Below, piece after piece: positions 7,178 to 16,570 of a stretch of 25,520 nucleotides of DNA. The DNA comes from DSWT01 sp035415725 (GTDB lineage: Bacteria; Chloroflexota; Anaerolineae; B4-G1; SLSP01). The translations under genes were made by a program, and so were the position numbers. Within the stretch, counting starts at the first letter, position 1. Each line of letters starts with the position of its first letter. The notes beneath the pieces are model-generated. The model did no database searches. It had not been told where the DNA came from and saw nothing but the letters and a program-made list of their open reading frames with translations. The stretch lies in contig DAOOGN010000063.1 in NCBI GenBank assembly GCA_035415725.1, positions 1 through 25,520 of the forward strand, given 5' to 3'.

Positions 7178-10100
7178 TCATAACTCCTTCAAGGTGCCAT
7201 TCCCATGGATAAGATTAGAAATAGTGGTGGCCAGTTCCTCCACCGAGAATGGCTTAGACATAAAATGTACGGACTTAAACATGTCGAAGGCGCCTCCCTG
7301 TTTGGCAGTCAGCGGCATGCCCTCGGTCAACATAATCACGGCGGTATCCCCGGCATGGGAGTCTTGTTGAAGCTGCTCCAAAACCTGATACCCTTCCATA
7401 TCGGGCAAGGGATGATCCAACACCAGGACCTGGGGAGACAGGGTGTGCGCCACGTCCAGGGCGCGTTCGCCGCTGCGGACCGTGTGAACGTCCAAACTGT
7501 GCAATTGCAATGCCGTGCGCAGGGGGTCCAGAAGACCACGATCGTTGCTGGCGACGATGACGGTACCTTGCCTGTCCAGCAAAGGAAGGATGACCTCGCG
7601 CAAGCGCTTCTCGTTCAGCGGCTTGATCAAGTGCTCTGTCGCTCCCAAGCGCAATCCCCGCGCCCGGTCAGCCGTCACGGAAACGATGACGACCGGAATA
7701 TCGGCAGTTTCGACATCGCGTTTCAGCAACTGCAACACTTCAAATCCGTCCAGGTCCGGCAAACGGATGTCCAGTGAGATGACATCCGGGTGCTTCTCAC
7801 GCGCAATACGCAAAGCCTCCGCGCCTGAGGTGGCGGTCAGAAACTCCACCTCATCTTTGTGCAACATGATCTTGAGCAAGTCGGCGCTTTCGCGGTCATC
7901 TTCGACCACCAAAATCGTCGCACGGGGTTCTTCGGTAATCCGCGGCGGCAACATGCCGACGTCCTCCGTCAGTTCGCCTTCAGCGAGGGGCACGGAGAAG
8001 GTGAAAGTGCTCCCTTTGCCCAAGACGCTATCCAGCGATATGCTCCCTCCATGCATTTGGATCAAAGACAGCGAGATTGCCAATCCCAGACCCGTCCCAG
8101 AAACTTCGTAGACGTCGGGGTCATTCTCCACGCGGTAAAAGCGTTCGAAGATTTTCTTCTGGTTTTCCGGCGCAATGCCGATTCCCGTATCGGCGACGGC
8201 GACATGCAACATTGCCTCTCGCACGTAGACATACACACTGATGGCGCCTCCCACCGGGGTGTATTTATGAGCATTTCCCATAATGTTCGTGACGATCTGC
8301 ACCAGGCGGTCATGATCGCCGTACACTTTGGGCAGCATGGGCGGCAAGATGAGCGCTAAACGTTGCTCTTTTTCCACGATTTTGGGCTGCAATAAGTCCG
8401 CAACCTGTTTGACCACTTCTTCCATAGCCACCGGAGCGAGTTGCAACACCACACGCCCCGTCTCGATCCGCGAGATGTCGAGAAGGTCATTGACCAGGTT
8501 GGTCAAACGTTCCGAATTCGTCTTGACCTTTTTCAAGAAGTCCCGCTGCATGTCCGACAGCGCTCCGGTAGCGCCCATCAAGATCAAATCCACATAGCCG
8601 ATAATCGAAGTCATCGGCGTGCGCAATTCATGCGAGACGGTAGAAACAAAGTCGCTCTTGGCGCGATCGGCTTCCACCTCCGCTGTAATGTCGCGGAAGA
8701 CAGACACGACTCCCAGGAATTCCTGGGATGGCAGAATCACCGGGGCTAAGTGCACACTGACAAAGCGTCGCCCTACCTCCATACGGTGCACCAAAAATTC
8801 ATCAGCATCATAATCTTGGGGGACCTCGCGCCATTTTTCGATCTGCACCAGCCAGTCGCGTGCGGCACTGCCGTAGAGACCCAGGATGTCATCCTGGAAA
8901 CGTCCCAACGCCTGCTCACGGCCAATCGACATGATGCGCTCGGCCGCTGCGTTGAAGAGGATGACCCGCCCGTTGGCATCGGCCACCATCACGCCATCGG
9001 CGATGTCTTCCAGAATCGCCTGGTTTTTCGCCGCCTCGATTTGTTGCTCCCGCAGCATGGCACCCAGACGTTCAGCCTGCTCACGGATCAGATGATAAAG
9101 TTCGGCATTATTCAAAGCGTTGCCCAATTGGACCGCCGCCGCTTCCACCAGGCGCAATTCCGATTCGCCAAAAACATTCTTGACCGGCGACTGCAAGAGG
9201 ATGACGCCCAACGATTCTCCGGCTCCGCCCATAATAGGCGCGGCCAGGACGGAACGTACCATGCGGTCGATCATCTCGGCGCAACGCTCGTCTTCTAAAG
9301 CGTTGGGGATGATCAAGGCCGTTCTGTTCATCAGCACCCACCCCACGACGCCTTCGTCTCGACCAAAGGGCGCCGGTCTTCCTCCCGGCGGTATCGGCTC
9401 GGTGTGGCCGATAGCCGCACGATAGACAAGTTGTCCGGTATTGTTGTCGAGCAAAATCACGGCGCTCCGCGAGGCTTTGACCGCCTTCTGCAATAGTGAG
9501 AGGGCCTGGCTGAGCACGCGATCCATGTCCAGGCTAGCGACCAGTTCAGAGGCAATTTGATAGAGAACGCCGAAACGATCCCGCTGAACCCGCAGGCTTT
9601 CCGACGCCTCGGCCAGTTCGCGCGTGCGTTCCGCGACGCGCAACTCAAGTTCTTCACTAAAACGCTTGACTTCTTCAAAGAGCCGCGCGTTTTCGACGGC
9701 GACGGCTACTTGATCCGCCAAAGCCGTCAGCGTCGCCACGTCGGTAGGGGTAAAGTCGCCTTTGCTCTTGCGCTCGGCAGCGAGGACCCCCACAGAACGT
9801 CCTTCCACCATCAACGGTACCATCACCGATGACCCGATGTCAACCGGCCCGGCCTGGTAATGTCCGTCGGTGGCGGTGTTTTCGATCACCAGCGGCATCC
9901 CCGTCTGCACCACGGTGCCCACAGCGCCTTCACCCCGATCGAAGGATCTCCCGGACAACAACTCAAGTGCATAGCCCGACGTTGCCAGCGGGATGAAGCG
10001 CTGGCCCTCTCTATCCTGAAGGAAAATGGTGGCATAGTCGTATTGCAACAGGTTCGTCACCGATTGGACAACGGTGTTTAAGACCAGGGGCAAATCCAGC

Positions 10101-13100
10101 TTGGTGGTAATGGAACGATTCAATTCGTTGAACAGGCGCAGGGTATTGACCTGGCGCTGCAAGTCTTCGAAGAGGCGGTTGTTTTCAATGGCCAGCGCCA
10201 CCTGGGCCGCAAAGATCTCGATCACTTCTGCCGTTAATGCCGTGGGCGCGCGTCCGTCCATGGGATCGTCGACCGACATCATGCCCACAATTTCCCCATG
10301 GCTACCGCGCAACGGAATGATGAAGGAGTCCTTGGGGTGCCACATGCCCGGCTGCCGCTCGACCATCGTCGCGGTCGCAGGAATGAAAACGTCAATGTCA
10401 CGGAAAAGCTCGTCGTAATACTCCGCGGGGATATAATAACAACGGCCCAGACGGAATCTTTCCTGGAACAGGGCACGGATACGCGGCCAGGAATGGCGCA
10501 CGGCCTTCATCTCCTCCAGCCGCGCCAATGGAATTCCCGCGCCGGCCACCCGCCGCACATTGAGACCTTCGACGACGCTGATCAAGACGATGTTAAACCC
10601 GGTGCCTTCTTGCACGGCGTAGGCAATATCAAGGAGGGTTTCCTCCAGCGGACGGTCAGAGCGCATGGTGCGCGAGACTTCCAACAAGAGCGACATCTGT
10701 TCCGCGCGCTTGTGCATCAACTCGCCGCGTTCGAGTTGTTCCAGATAACGGCGGGTATTGCCCACCGCAATGGCCGTCTGCACCGCCAGGCCGGCGATGA
10801 ATTCCAACACCACTGGCGGGAAAGCGGCGGGGCGACTGCTCTGCAACAAAATCGCCGCCGCCAGTTGTTCCTCGTAAAAGACCGGTTCCACCAGCAAGGT
10901 TCGTGCCCCGGGAGGGCAGGCCGAAGTATCCGGCAACTGCGCTACATCGGGGAGATAGATGGTATCCTGGTGGGTCAAAAATTGCGCCAACGGCGAATCC
11001 GGCTCGACGTGGCTCGTGATGTGACGGATGGCCTCCAAGGCGGCTTCATCGTATCCCTGGAACACCCGTAATTCAAAATCCGTGTGGTTAAAGACAGCGA
11101 TCAATCCCGCGTCTGCCGTGCTGAAGCGCACGGCTTCTTCCAACACGCCATGGAGAATGTGATCCAGATCGATGGTCGCGGTGATGTCGCGCGTAATCCG
11201 CTGCAAAGCTTCCAGCGCTTCGAGTCGCCGGCGTAATTCGGCGTCAGTCTGGGTGTACAACCGTGCATTTTCAAGCGCTATGGAGGCTTGCTCGGCCAAA
11301 ATGCGTAACACACTCAACTCGTCATCCGTAAACGAATGTGGCGCGGTAAATTGCACCGAAAGCATCCCCACCGGCTTGTCCCCCCGATGCAAGGGACAAT
11401 CGACAAAAGCACGGAAACCTTCTTCGTGCGCGAGTTGTGCGACTTTGGCCGGCTCCGGTTCCTGCAATACGTCACCGGACACTACCATGGTGTTGGTCGC
11501 CACGGCATGACTCCGTCCGTTCTTGACTATCGGGATCCCTTGCGAGAGTTCCCGATACCGCTCGGACACTCCCTCTGCCGCTGCCAGATTCAACAACCCG
11601 GTCACGGGGTCGACGACAAAAATGGCGGTCCGTTGACATTTGAAAATGTCGAAAGTGGTCCGTACAATCTCGGCGAGCACGGTATCCAGGTTCAGCGAGG
11701 CGCCCACCGCTGCAGTAGCCGCTACCAGAGAGCGCAATTGCTGCGTCCGGTGTTCCATGCGTTCGGCCAACTGTGAAATACGCACGGTCCCGGCGATTTG
11801 CGAAGCCAACATGGCCAGGGCGCGCGCCTCTTCTGTGGTAAAAGAAGACCGCTCGCGGGGCTTCGCTACCTGGATAAGTCCGACCAATTCGCCGGCGGTT
11901 TCCAGGGGCACGCAGAGCACCTGATGCACATCCATGGCCACTGCCAGCGGTGACAGTCCCAGCGCTTCTACCTGAGCATCGCTCTGGGCATCATCGATCA
12001 ACCAATAGAAATGATCGCGCGGGCGCTGCAACAACGGACGAGGATCGGAGAGCGCCACCCGACAATGGCGCACCCACTCCTCGGGCATGCCGATGAAAGG
12101 TGTGCCGGCGATCAAAGTCGCCGTTTCAGTTTCGTAGAGCAGCAAACCGGCGACATCGGCATGGACCATCTCGGCGACGCGCGATACAACTTCTCTGACG
12201 ACATTTTCCGCATTTCCGGCACGCCCAATGGCATTGACGATCTCACGAAGGTTTTCCAGGGTCTGCACCCGTTGCTGCGCCGCCGCGAAAAGCCGCGCGT
12301 TCTCAATCGCCACCGCAGCCTGTCCCCCCAAAAGCATGGCCAGTTCCTTGTGATGTTCGGTGTACTGCCCGGGCACTGCGGCGGCCATTTCGAGCGTCCC
12401 TACCAGTTCGCCACGCGCGAGCAGTGGAATTCCCAAAAAGGAACGCGCCCACAACTTGAGGGTCGTGTTTTTCGGTTGGGCAGCTTCAAACGTCAAAACG
12501 TCATCGATCAACAACGGTTGGCGGGTACGTGCCAGCCAGCCGCTCAAGCCTTCATCCAATTGATAGATGGTGCCCGGCGGTATGATGCCCGACTGCACAA
12601 CCGTATTGGAACGATACACTTCATTGATCAGGACACCTTGTTCGGCGTCGAACAAGGTGATTTCCCCGGCATCGTAAGGGATGAGCGTAGCGACTCCGTC
12701 CAGAATGACCTTCAATGTCGTCTCCAGGTTCAGGCTTTCACCGATCAAGCGCTCCATCTGTTGGAGGGTTTCCAGCTCCTGCACCTGGCGCAACCGCGTC
12801 TGTTCGACATCCGCATAGCGCGTCCAAACCGTCGCGGCCATTTGCACTACCGCCGCCGCGCTGCCGAGCAGTTCCACATCCTCCGCGGTGAAGGGAGCGG
12901 TGCGGCGGCCCAACACCAACCGGCCCCGCCACGCCGCGTCAATGTTCACCGACGCCCCCAGGAGGTACGGCGCCGCCGGCTGCGTCGTCGTCCAACATTG
13001 TGCCGCCGGGGATGCCTCACACGGCGCGAGTATCGCGCGCCAGGCCTGGAGATCCACGGACTCACTGCCGGCCAGCGGGATAATCGTTGCCGGCGGGGTA

Positions 13101-13225
13101 TCCCAAACCCAGGCGCCGATGTCCGCTCCAAACCATTGGGCGGTTTCTTCCAGGGCCATTTGCCAAACGGCTTCAAGACTTGACGCCGTCGTCAACTGTT
13201 CACTGAGCGCCTGTAGCTTGTGCAA
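7178..13225 (-). CDS. Giant soluble hybrid histidine kinase: about 8 GAF, PAS, HisKA, HATPase, 2 REC
   Basis: A 2015-residue cytoplasmic sensor kinase with no membrane segment. Eight GAF or GAF-like modules can be traced, most closing with an AIENARLF-type helix: about 1-140, 150-310, 322-480, 497-650, 670-825, 842-1015, 1028-1180 and 1220-1385. A coiled coil (ERTRELAEASESLR) joins GAF7 and GAF8. PAS is about 1405-1520. The dimerisation domain has VSHELRTP with His1532. The ATPase domain has NIMGNAHKY, ADTGIGI and GTGLGLAI. Receiver 1 (about 1768-1880) has VVEDD, LDIRLPD and IKPL. Receiver 2 (1885-2010) has an altered acidic pocket (ASNDRG) but keeps LDHPLPD and SKPF. The start is TTG at 13225, supported by GGGGAGG eight bases upstream; no good ATG is near. 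Ligands are unknown. Confidence 0.93.
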   Translation of the reverse strand: MHKLQALSEQLTTASSLEAVWQMALEETAQWFGADIGAWVWDTPPATIIPLAGSESVDLQAWRAILAPCEASPAAQCWTTTQPAAPYLLGASVNIDAAWRGRLVLGRRTAPFTAEDVELLGSAAAVVQMAATVWTRYADVEQTRLRQVQELETLQQMERLIGESLNLETTLKVILDGVATLIPYDAGEITLFDAEQGVLINEVYRSNTVVQSGIIPPGTIYQLDEGLSGWLARTRQPLLIDDVLTFEAAQPKNTTLKLWARSFLGIPLLARGELVGTLEMAAAVPGQYTEHHKELAMLLGGQAAVAIENARLFAAAQQRVQTLENLREIVNAIGRAGNAENVVREVVSRVAEMVHADVAGLLLYETETATLIAGTPFIGMPEEWVRHCRVALSDPRPLLQRPRDHFYWLIDDAQSDAQVEALGLSPLAVAMDVHQVLCVPLETAGELVGLIQVAKPRERSSFTTEEARALAMLASQIAGTVRISQLAERMEHRTQQLRSLVAATAAVGASLNLDTVLAEIVRTTFDIFKCQRTAIFVVDPVTGLLNLAAAEGVSERYRELSQGIPIVKNGRSHAVATNTMVVSGDVLQEPEPAKVAQLAHEEGFRAFVDCPLHRGDKPVGMLSVQFTAPHSFTDDELSVLRILAEQASIALENARLYTQTDAELRRRLEALEALQRITRDITATIDLDHILHGVLEEAVRFSTADAGLIAVFNHTDFELRVFQGYDEAALEAIRHITSHVEPDSPLAQFLTHQDTIYLPDVAQLPDTSACPPGARTLLVEPVFYEEQLAAAILLQSSRPAAFPPVVLEFIAGLAVQTAIAVGNTRRYLEQLERGELMHKRAEQMSLLLEVSRTMRSDRPLEETLLDIAYAVQEGTGFNIVLISVVEGLNVRRVAGAGIPLARLEEMKAVRHSWPRIRALFQERFRLGRCYYIPAEYYDELFRDIDVFIPATATMVERQPGMWHPKDSFIIPLRGSHGEIVGMMSVDDPMDGRAPTALTAEVIEIFAAQVALAIENNRLFEDLQRQVNTLRLFNELNRSITTKLDLPLVLNTVVQSVTNLLQYDYATIFLQDREGQRFIPLATSGYALELLSGRSFDRGEGAVGTVVQTGMPLVIENTATDGHYQAGPVDIGSSVMVPLMVEGRSVGVLAAERKSKGDFTPTDVATLTALADQVAVAVENARLFEEVKRFSEELELRVAERTRELAEASESLRVQRDRFGVLYQIASELVASLDMDRVLSQALSLLQKAVKASRSAVILLDNNTGQLVYRAAIGHTEPIPPGGRPAPFGRDEGVVGWVLMNRTALIIPNALEDERCAEMIDRMVRSVLAAPIMGGAGESLGVILLQSPVKNVFGESELRLVEAAAVQLGNALNNAELYHLIREQAERLGAMLREQQIEAAKNQAILEDIADGVMVADANGRVILFNAAAERIMSIGREQALGRFQDDILGLYGSAARDWLVQIEKWREVPQDYDADEFLVHRMEVGRRFVSVHLAPVILPSQEFLGVVSVFRDITAEVEADRAKSDFVSTVSHELRTPMTSIIGYVDLILMGATGALSDMQRDFLKKVKTNSERLTNLVNDLLDISRIETGRVVLQLAPVAMEEVVKQVADLLQPKIVEKEQRLALILPPMLPKVYGDHDRLVQIVTNIMGNAHKYTPVGGAISVYVYVREAMLHVAVADTGIGIAPENQKKIFERFYRVENDPDVYEVSGTGLGLAISLSLIQMHGGSISLDSVLGKGSTFTFSVPLAEGELTEDVGMLPPRITEEPRATILVVEDDRESADLLKIMLHKDEVEFLTATSGAEALRIAREKHPDVISLDIRLPDLDGFEVLQLLKRDVETADIPVVIVSVTADRARGLRLGATEHLIKPLNEKRLREVILPLLDRQGTVIVASNDRGLLDPLRTALQLHSLDVHTVRSGERALDVAHTLSPQVLVLDHPLPDMEGYQVLEQLQQDSHAGDTAVIMLTEGMPLTAKQGGAFDMFKSVHFMSKPFSVEELATTISNLIHGNGTLKEL

Positions 13226-13269
13226 AGACTACGCCTCCCCACCTGACAAAATCCGCTCGACCGGACACC

Positions 13270-14166
13270 CTATTCCTGTTTGCGCGCCTGCCGGCGTGCC
13301 TCAGCCGCCGCCTCGGTAATCTCTCGGATGTCGGTAAACGGCCCATCGTCCGCCGTCAGTCCGCCGATCTGCAAAGTCATCAGCGGCTGGTGCACTTCGT
13401 TGTCATCTTCATCCTTGACGACCAGATAGCCTTGCATCCGGGTCATAAAGTCGTAGTGCGTCCCGACGTTTTCTTGGAAACGGGCGATAATCTCGGTGCG
13501 CAAGGGGGCCACGAGTTCCTTGCGCGTGATGATGATGAAATTATCGCCGCCGATATGACCGATGAAATCATCTACCGTCCCCAGGGCATCAATAACATCA
13601 TTGAGCAGCATCCCCGTAAAGCGCAGCACCTCTTCGCCGGCGACAAAACCGTAGACTTCGTTAAAGGCATCCAAACCGTTGATGCCGATGTACAGGATGC
13701 CCCAATCCTGCCGGCGCAGCAATTCCCGCAACTGTTGCTCGATCAACTGTCCGCTCGCCAGCCCGGTGCTGGGACTGGTCAGGCTGGCGACTTCGGCGCT
13801 CTTGATCGTGTTGCGCACACGCAAACGCAGTTCTTCCAGGTCAAAGGGCTTGGTGATGTAATCATCGGCGCCCAATTCAAGGCCCTGGATTTTATCGTTG
13901 CGCTCATCCTTCTGCGTCAAGAAGATAATAGGGATATGGCTGGTCCGCAAATTGGTCCGCAACTGACGGCAAACCTCGTAGCCGTCAATGTCGGGCAACA
14001 TGATATCCAACACAATGACGTTGGGCATGTTCTGCCGCGTCATTTCCAGGGCCACCCCTCCACGTGGGGCAACGTAGACTTCATACCCCTGCGACTTGAA
14101 ATAGAGTTGCAACATATTGGAAATATCGAAATCATCCTCTACGACCAAGATACGACTGCCAGTCAT
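13270..14166 (-). CDS. Response regulator with degenerate GGDEF domain
   Basis: A 298-residue two-domain protein. Residues 1-122 are a receiver with VVEDD (acidic pocket at 10-12), phospho-acceptor Asp54 in LDIMLPD, Thr84 and Lys106 in TKPF. Residues about 130-298 are a GGDEF-type fold of the PleD arrangement. The opening STGLASGQ stands where DxLTGLxN is normal, and the signature is GGDNF (206-210) in place of GGDEF. The Glu-to-Asn change should abolish diguanylate cyclase activity, so I infer a c-di-GMP-independent or nucleotide-binding output. GGGAGGT precedes the ATG by seven bases. It lies directly upstream of the giant kinase, its likely partner, 44 bases away. Confidence 0.9.
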   Translation of the reverse strand: MTGSRILVVEDDFDISNMLQLYFKSQGYEVYVAPRGGVALEMTRQNMPNVIVLDIMLPDIDGYEVCRQLRTNLRTSHIPIIFLTQKDERNDKIQGLELGADDYITKPFDLEELRLRVRNTIKSAEVASLTSPSTGLASGQLIEQQLRELLRRQDWGILYIGINGLDAFNEVYGFVAGEEVLRFTGMLLNDVIDALGTVDDFIGHIGGDNFIIITRKELVAPLRTEIIARFQENVGTHYDFMTRMQGYLVVKDEDDNEVHQPLMTLQIGGLTADDGPFTDIREITEAAAEARRQARKQE

Positions 14167-14203
14167 GCTCTTTACCTCCCACCCACGTTAGGAAACCGCG
14201 TCG

Positions 14204-15280
14204 CTAACCTATTTTGGCCCTCGCCTTCACTTTTTCCAGCAGGGTTTCTTCTAGCTTATGTTCAAAACTGCGCAATGCCGCCAATTGAAAGCCATGTTTT
14301 GTCGCTAAAGCATCGATCTCTTGAACCTGTTCCACGGAGAGGTCCTTGCCAATAGAATAATCCTCATAGCGGCCTTCAAAGGCTAAAGTCATGGTCTCCG
14401 CCAGACATCCATACGTCAGGTCTGGCGGAAGTCCATAGTCGAATCCGAAATCCACCTGTCCCGGCACGTGCACCAATCCCCCATCGATCACCAGGACATC
14501 GTCGCGCGCCTGGGCCACCTGCTGTGATACATCGCGCGGGCGGGAGACGTCACAGACCACGGCGCCCCGTCGTAACATCTGGGGTTGAATCAGGTTGCCT
14601 CCCGCACTGGTCACTGTGACCACGACATGGGCCAACGCTACGTCTGTTACGGCCGTAGAAGTCACCACATCGCTGCCCCCGGCACGTCGCACCCTGGCGG
14701 CAACGGTCGCCAACGGGTCAGACTGTCGCCCGATTAACAGCATACGTCCGACGTCTGGAGCCAGCAGTTGCGCTACGGCAGCGCCAATCGCGCCGGCGCC
14801 GCCTACGACGGCCAGCGTCACCTGGGCCAAATCGATGTCCATCAACCGCGCTGCCTCGCGCGTTGCCTGGACTGCAATGGCGGCGGTGTAACTGTCGCCC
14901 GATGTCACCGCCATGTCCAATCGCTGCGCAATCGTCACACCACCATCCCCCACCACCGAGGTGTACGCGCCCAACCCCAGGATCTGCGCCCCTAAACTCG
15001 CCGCCAGATGGCCGGCGGCGACAATTTTTTTGTAGACTGTCTCCGGCGGCAGACTCAACATGCGCTGCGGCGTGTAGGGGACGGCGATCAGCCACCCTTC
15101 AATCTCCTCGCCGGTAGCCTGCGAGCGCGCCCCGGTAATGTGCGAGAGCTGGAGGGGCGGCCAAAAGCGACACATAAAATGGATAGCTTCCTCAGAAAGG
15201 ACTTTGCCCAGGAGCGGGTATTTGCGCGCCACATCCCGCTTCGGCTCCAGGGGATGAATGATAAAGGCAAAGGAGTTCAT
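14204..15280 (-). CDS. Long-chain acyl-ACP reductase (AAR)-like oxidoreductase
   Basis: A 358-residue protein that resembles cyanobacterial acyl-ACP reductase, the enzyme that reduces fatty acyl-ACP to a fatty aldehyde ahead of alkane formation. Shared features: FAFIIHPLEPKRDVARKY at the start (where AAR has a GHLTSLEQARDVSRR-like start), SLGAQILGLGAYTSVV at 95-110, a Rossmann motif VVGGAGAIGAAVA (158-170), VIDGGLVHVPGQVDFGFDYG (265-284), and YGCLAETMTLAFEG (290-303). Cys292 there lies where AAR has its acyl-thioester cysteine. Length is close to AAR (about 340). Automatic annotation may call it shikimate dehydrogenase-like. No aldehyde-deformylating oxygenase is in the window, so the aldehyde's fate, if any is formed, is unknown. 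It starts 8 bases after the beta-helix gene. Confidence 0.75.
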   Translation of the reverse strand: MNSFAFIIHPLEPKRDVARKYPLLGKVLSEEAIHFMCRFWPPLQLSHITGARSQATGEEIEGWLIAVPYTPQRMLSLPPETVYKKIVAAGHLAASLGAQILGLGAYTSVVGDGGVTIAQRLDMAVTSGDSYTAAIAVQATREAARLMDIDLAQVTLAVVGGAGAIGAAVAQLLAPDVGRMLLIGRQSDPLATVAARVRRAGGSDVVTSTAVTDVALAHVVVTVTSAGGNLIQPQMLRRGAVVCDVSRPRDVSQQVAQARDDVLVIDGGLVHVPGQVDFGFDYGLPPDLTYGCLAETMTLAFEGRYEDYSIGKDLSVEQVQEIDALATKHGFQLAALRSFEHKLEETLLEKVKARAKIG

Positions 15281-15288
15281 ACAATTTC

Positions 15289-16548
15289 TCAGACATCCCG
15301 TTTATATAAACGTGGATGCATCTTCTCCCCGTCCTGGAGTTTGAGGTGATCGCTGTCTTCGTAATAGACATTGTTGGTGATGACTCGGCGTCGGTCGTCA
15401 GAAGCAAACAAGATCACATCCGACTCAATCATACGCGCCGGGAAGAAAATAAACCCGGAGCCGATACGCACGTTATGCCCGACGGCGCTGCCCAAAGCGG
15501 TCATCCCGGTCTCCTCAAGTTTGCCGCCAAAATGCGAACGCATCGGTTTATCGACTAGCAAAAAGTCGGTAAACGTTGTGCCTGCCCCCACGAAGGAGTC
15601 GCGCCCGATCACGCACATTTGCAAACAACTGTTTTGCGCGACCATGCAACGATCCATTAACACAGTACGGTAAATGGCGGCGCGGAAGGGTAAAAAGGTG
15701 CCATTTCCTATGACACTGAGCATGAGTTGACATCCCTGGTCGATGGTGACATCGTCGCCGATCACGCAATTTCTGATCACAACCCCTGGCCCAATGTTCA
15801 CGTTATCGCCGATGATGGTCGGGCCCTGAATGATCGCCGTCGGATCGACGGTGCAGTTCTTGCCCATCGTGACGATCTCTGCCGAGGTGAGGACTTGCTT
15901 GCGCTCCAGAATGCCGCGCCAGAGCATTTTCAAGAGCAACCGCGGATCGTGCTCCAGGCGTTTCTCAAACTGCACGCCGATGGCGAAGATGCCAAAGTCG
16001 ATGTTGGCATGGAGGATGTGGATCCAGTGTTCAATCGAAAGAAAAGGCTTGGTCGGCAGGTTGTAGGTCAGGTCCCCCTGGAAGTCGGCCATGTGGGTGG
16101 GGACATGATAGAAGCCCACCTCACGCGCCTCGGTATCTATCACCAGCGGGCGCACGACCGGTTCGATACCGTAGGGATAATACCACAGGTCGGCGACGTA
16201 ATAGTTGCCCTGCCGACGAATCCCGCGTTGCAGGTAGAGGCCCTGGCCGGTGATGGCCGGATCGTTCAATTCAAAAGCGACTTGACAGGCTTTGCCGGAC
16301 TTCTGGGCGCGTTGGATAAACTCGTCGATGAAACCCTGATCAAAATAGAGGTTGTCGCGGTAAACGAGGGTCTCTTCGCGGTCACTTTCCACCTCGTGAA
16401 TCGATTCGACCTCCCGCTCGTCGGTCGTGTAGCGCGCGAGCACATCCCGCTGATGAAGCCATAGGGGGTGAGTCAGCACGCTCAGTTCCCGTGCCGGTTC
16501 ATTAAACGGCGGAATCTTTCTTCGGTCACGCAGGATGATTTTACGCAT
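15289..16548 (-). CDS. Left-handed beta-helix (hexapeptide-repeat) protein with an unrecognised N-terminal domain
   Basis: A 419-residue protein. Residues about 225-375 carry hexapeptide repeats of the left-handed beta-helix type (AIIQGPTIIGDNVNIGPG, NCVIGDDVTID, CVIGRDSFVGAG, SAVGHNVRIGSG), the fold of acyltransferases and sugar-nucleotide enzymes such as GlmU. Residues 1-220 have no motif I can name; they contain PLWLHQRDVL (28-37) and a Tyr/Trp-rich strand LWYYPYGIEP (121-130). No nucleotidyltransferase GxGxRM-type motif is present, so a GlmU-like first step is unlikely. A catalytic His is not obvious. An acyl or sugar-linked role next to the AAR-like enzyme is a guess. The ATG at 16548 follows GTGGATAGGA. 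Confidence 0.75.
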   Translation of the reverse strand: MRKIILRDRRKIPPFNEPARELSVLTHPLWLHQRDVLARYTTDEREVESIHEVESDREETLVYRDNLYFDQGFIDEFIQRAQKSGKACQVAFELNDPAITGQGLYLQRGIRRQGNYYVADLWYYPYGIEPVVRPLVIDTEAREVGFYHVPTHMADFQGDLTYNLPTKPFLSIEHWIHILHANIDFGIFAIGVQFEKRLEHDPRLLLKMLWRGILERKQVLTSAEIVTMGKNCTVDPTAIIQGPTIIGDNVNIGPGVVIRNCVIGDDVTIDQGCQLMLSVIGNGTFLPFRAAIYRTVLMDRCMVAQNSCLQMCVIGRDSFVGAGTTFTDFLLVDKPMRSHFGGKLEETGMTALGSAVGHNVRIGSGFIFFPARMIESDVILFASDDRRRVITNNVYYEDSDHLKLQDGEKMHPRLYKRDV

Positions 16549-16570
16549 TTCCTATCCACACTACGAATAT

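Noticed and set aside
12011..13183. Long plus-strand open frame of 390 codons antisense to the kinase N-terminus
   Set aside because: It is antisense to well-formed GAF domains, and its His/Arg/Gln-rich composition is typical of shadow frames in GC-rich DNA.
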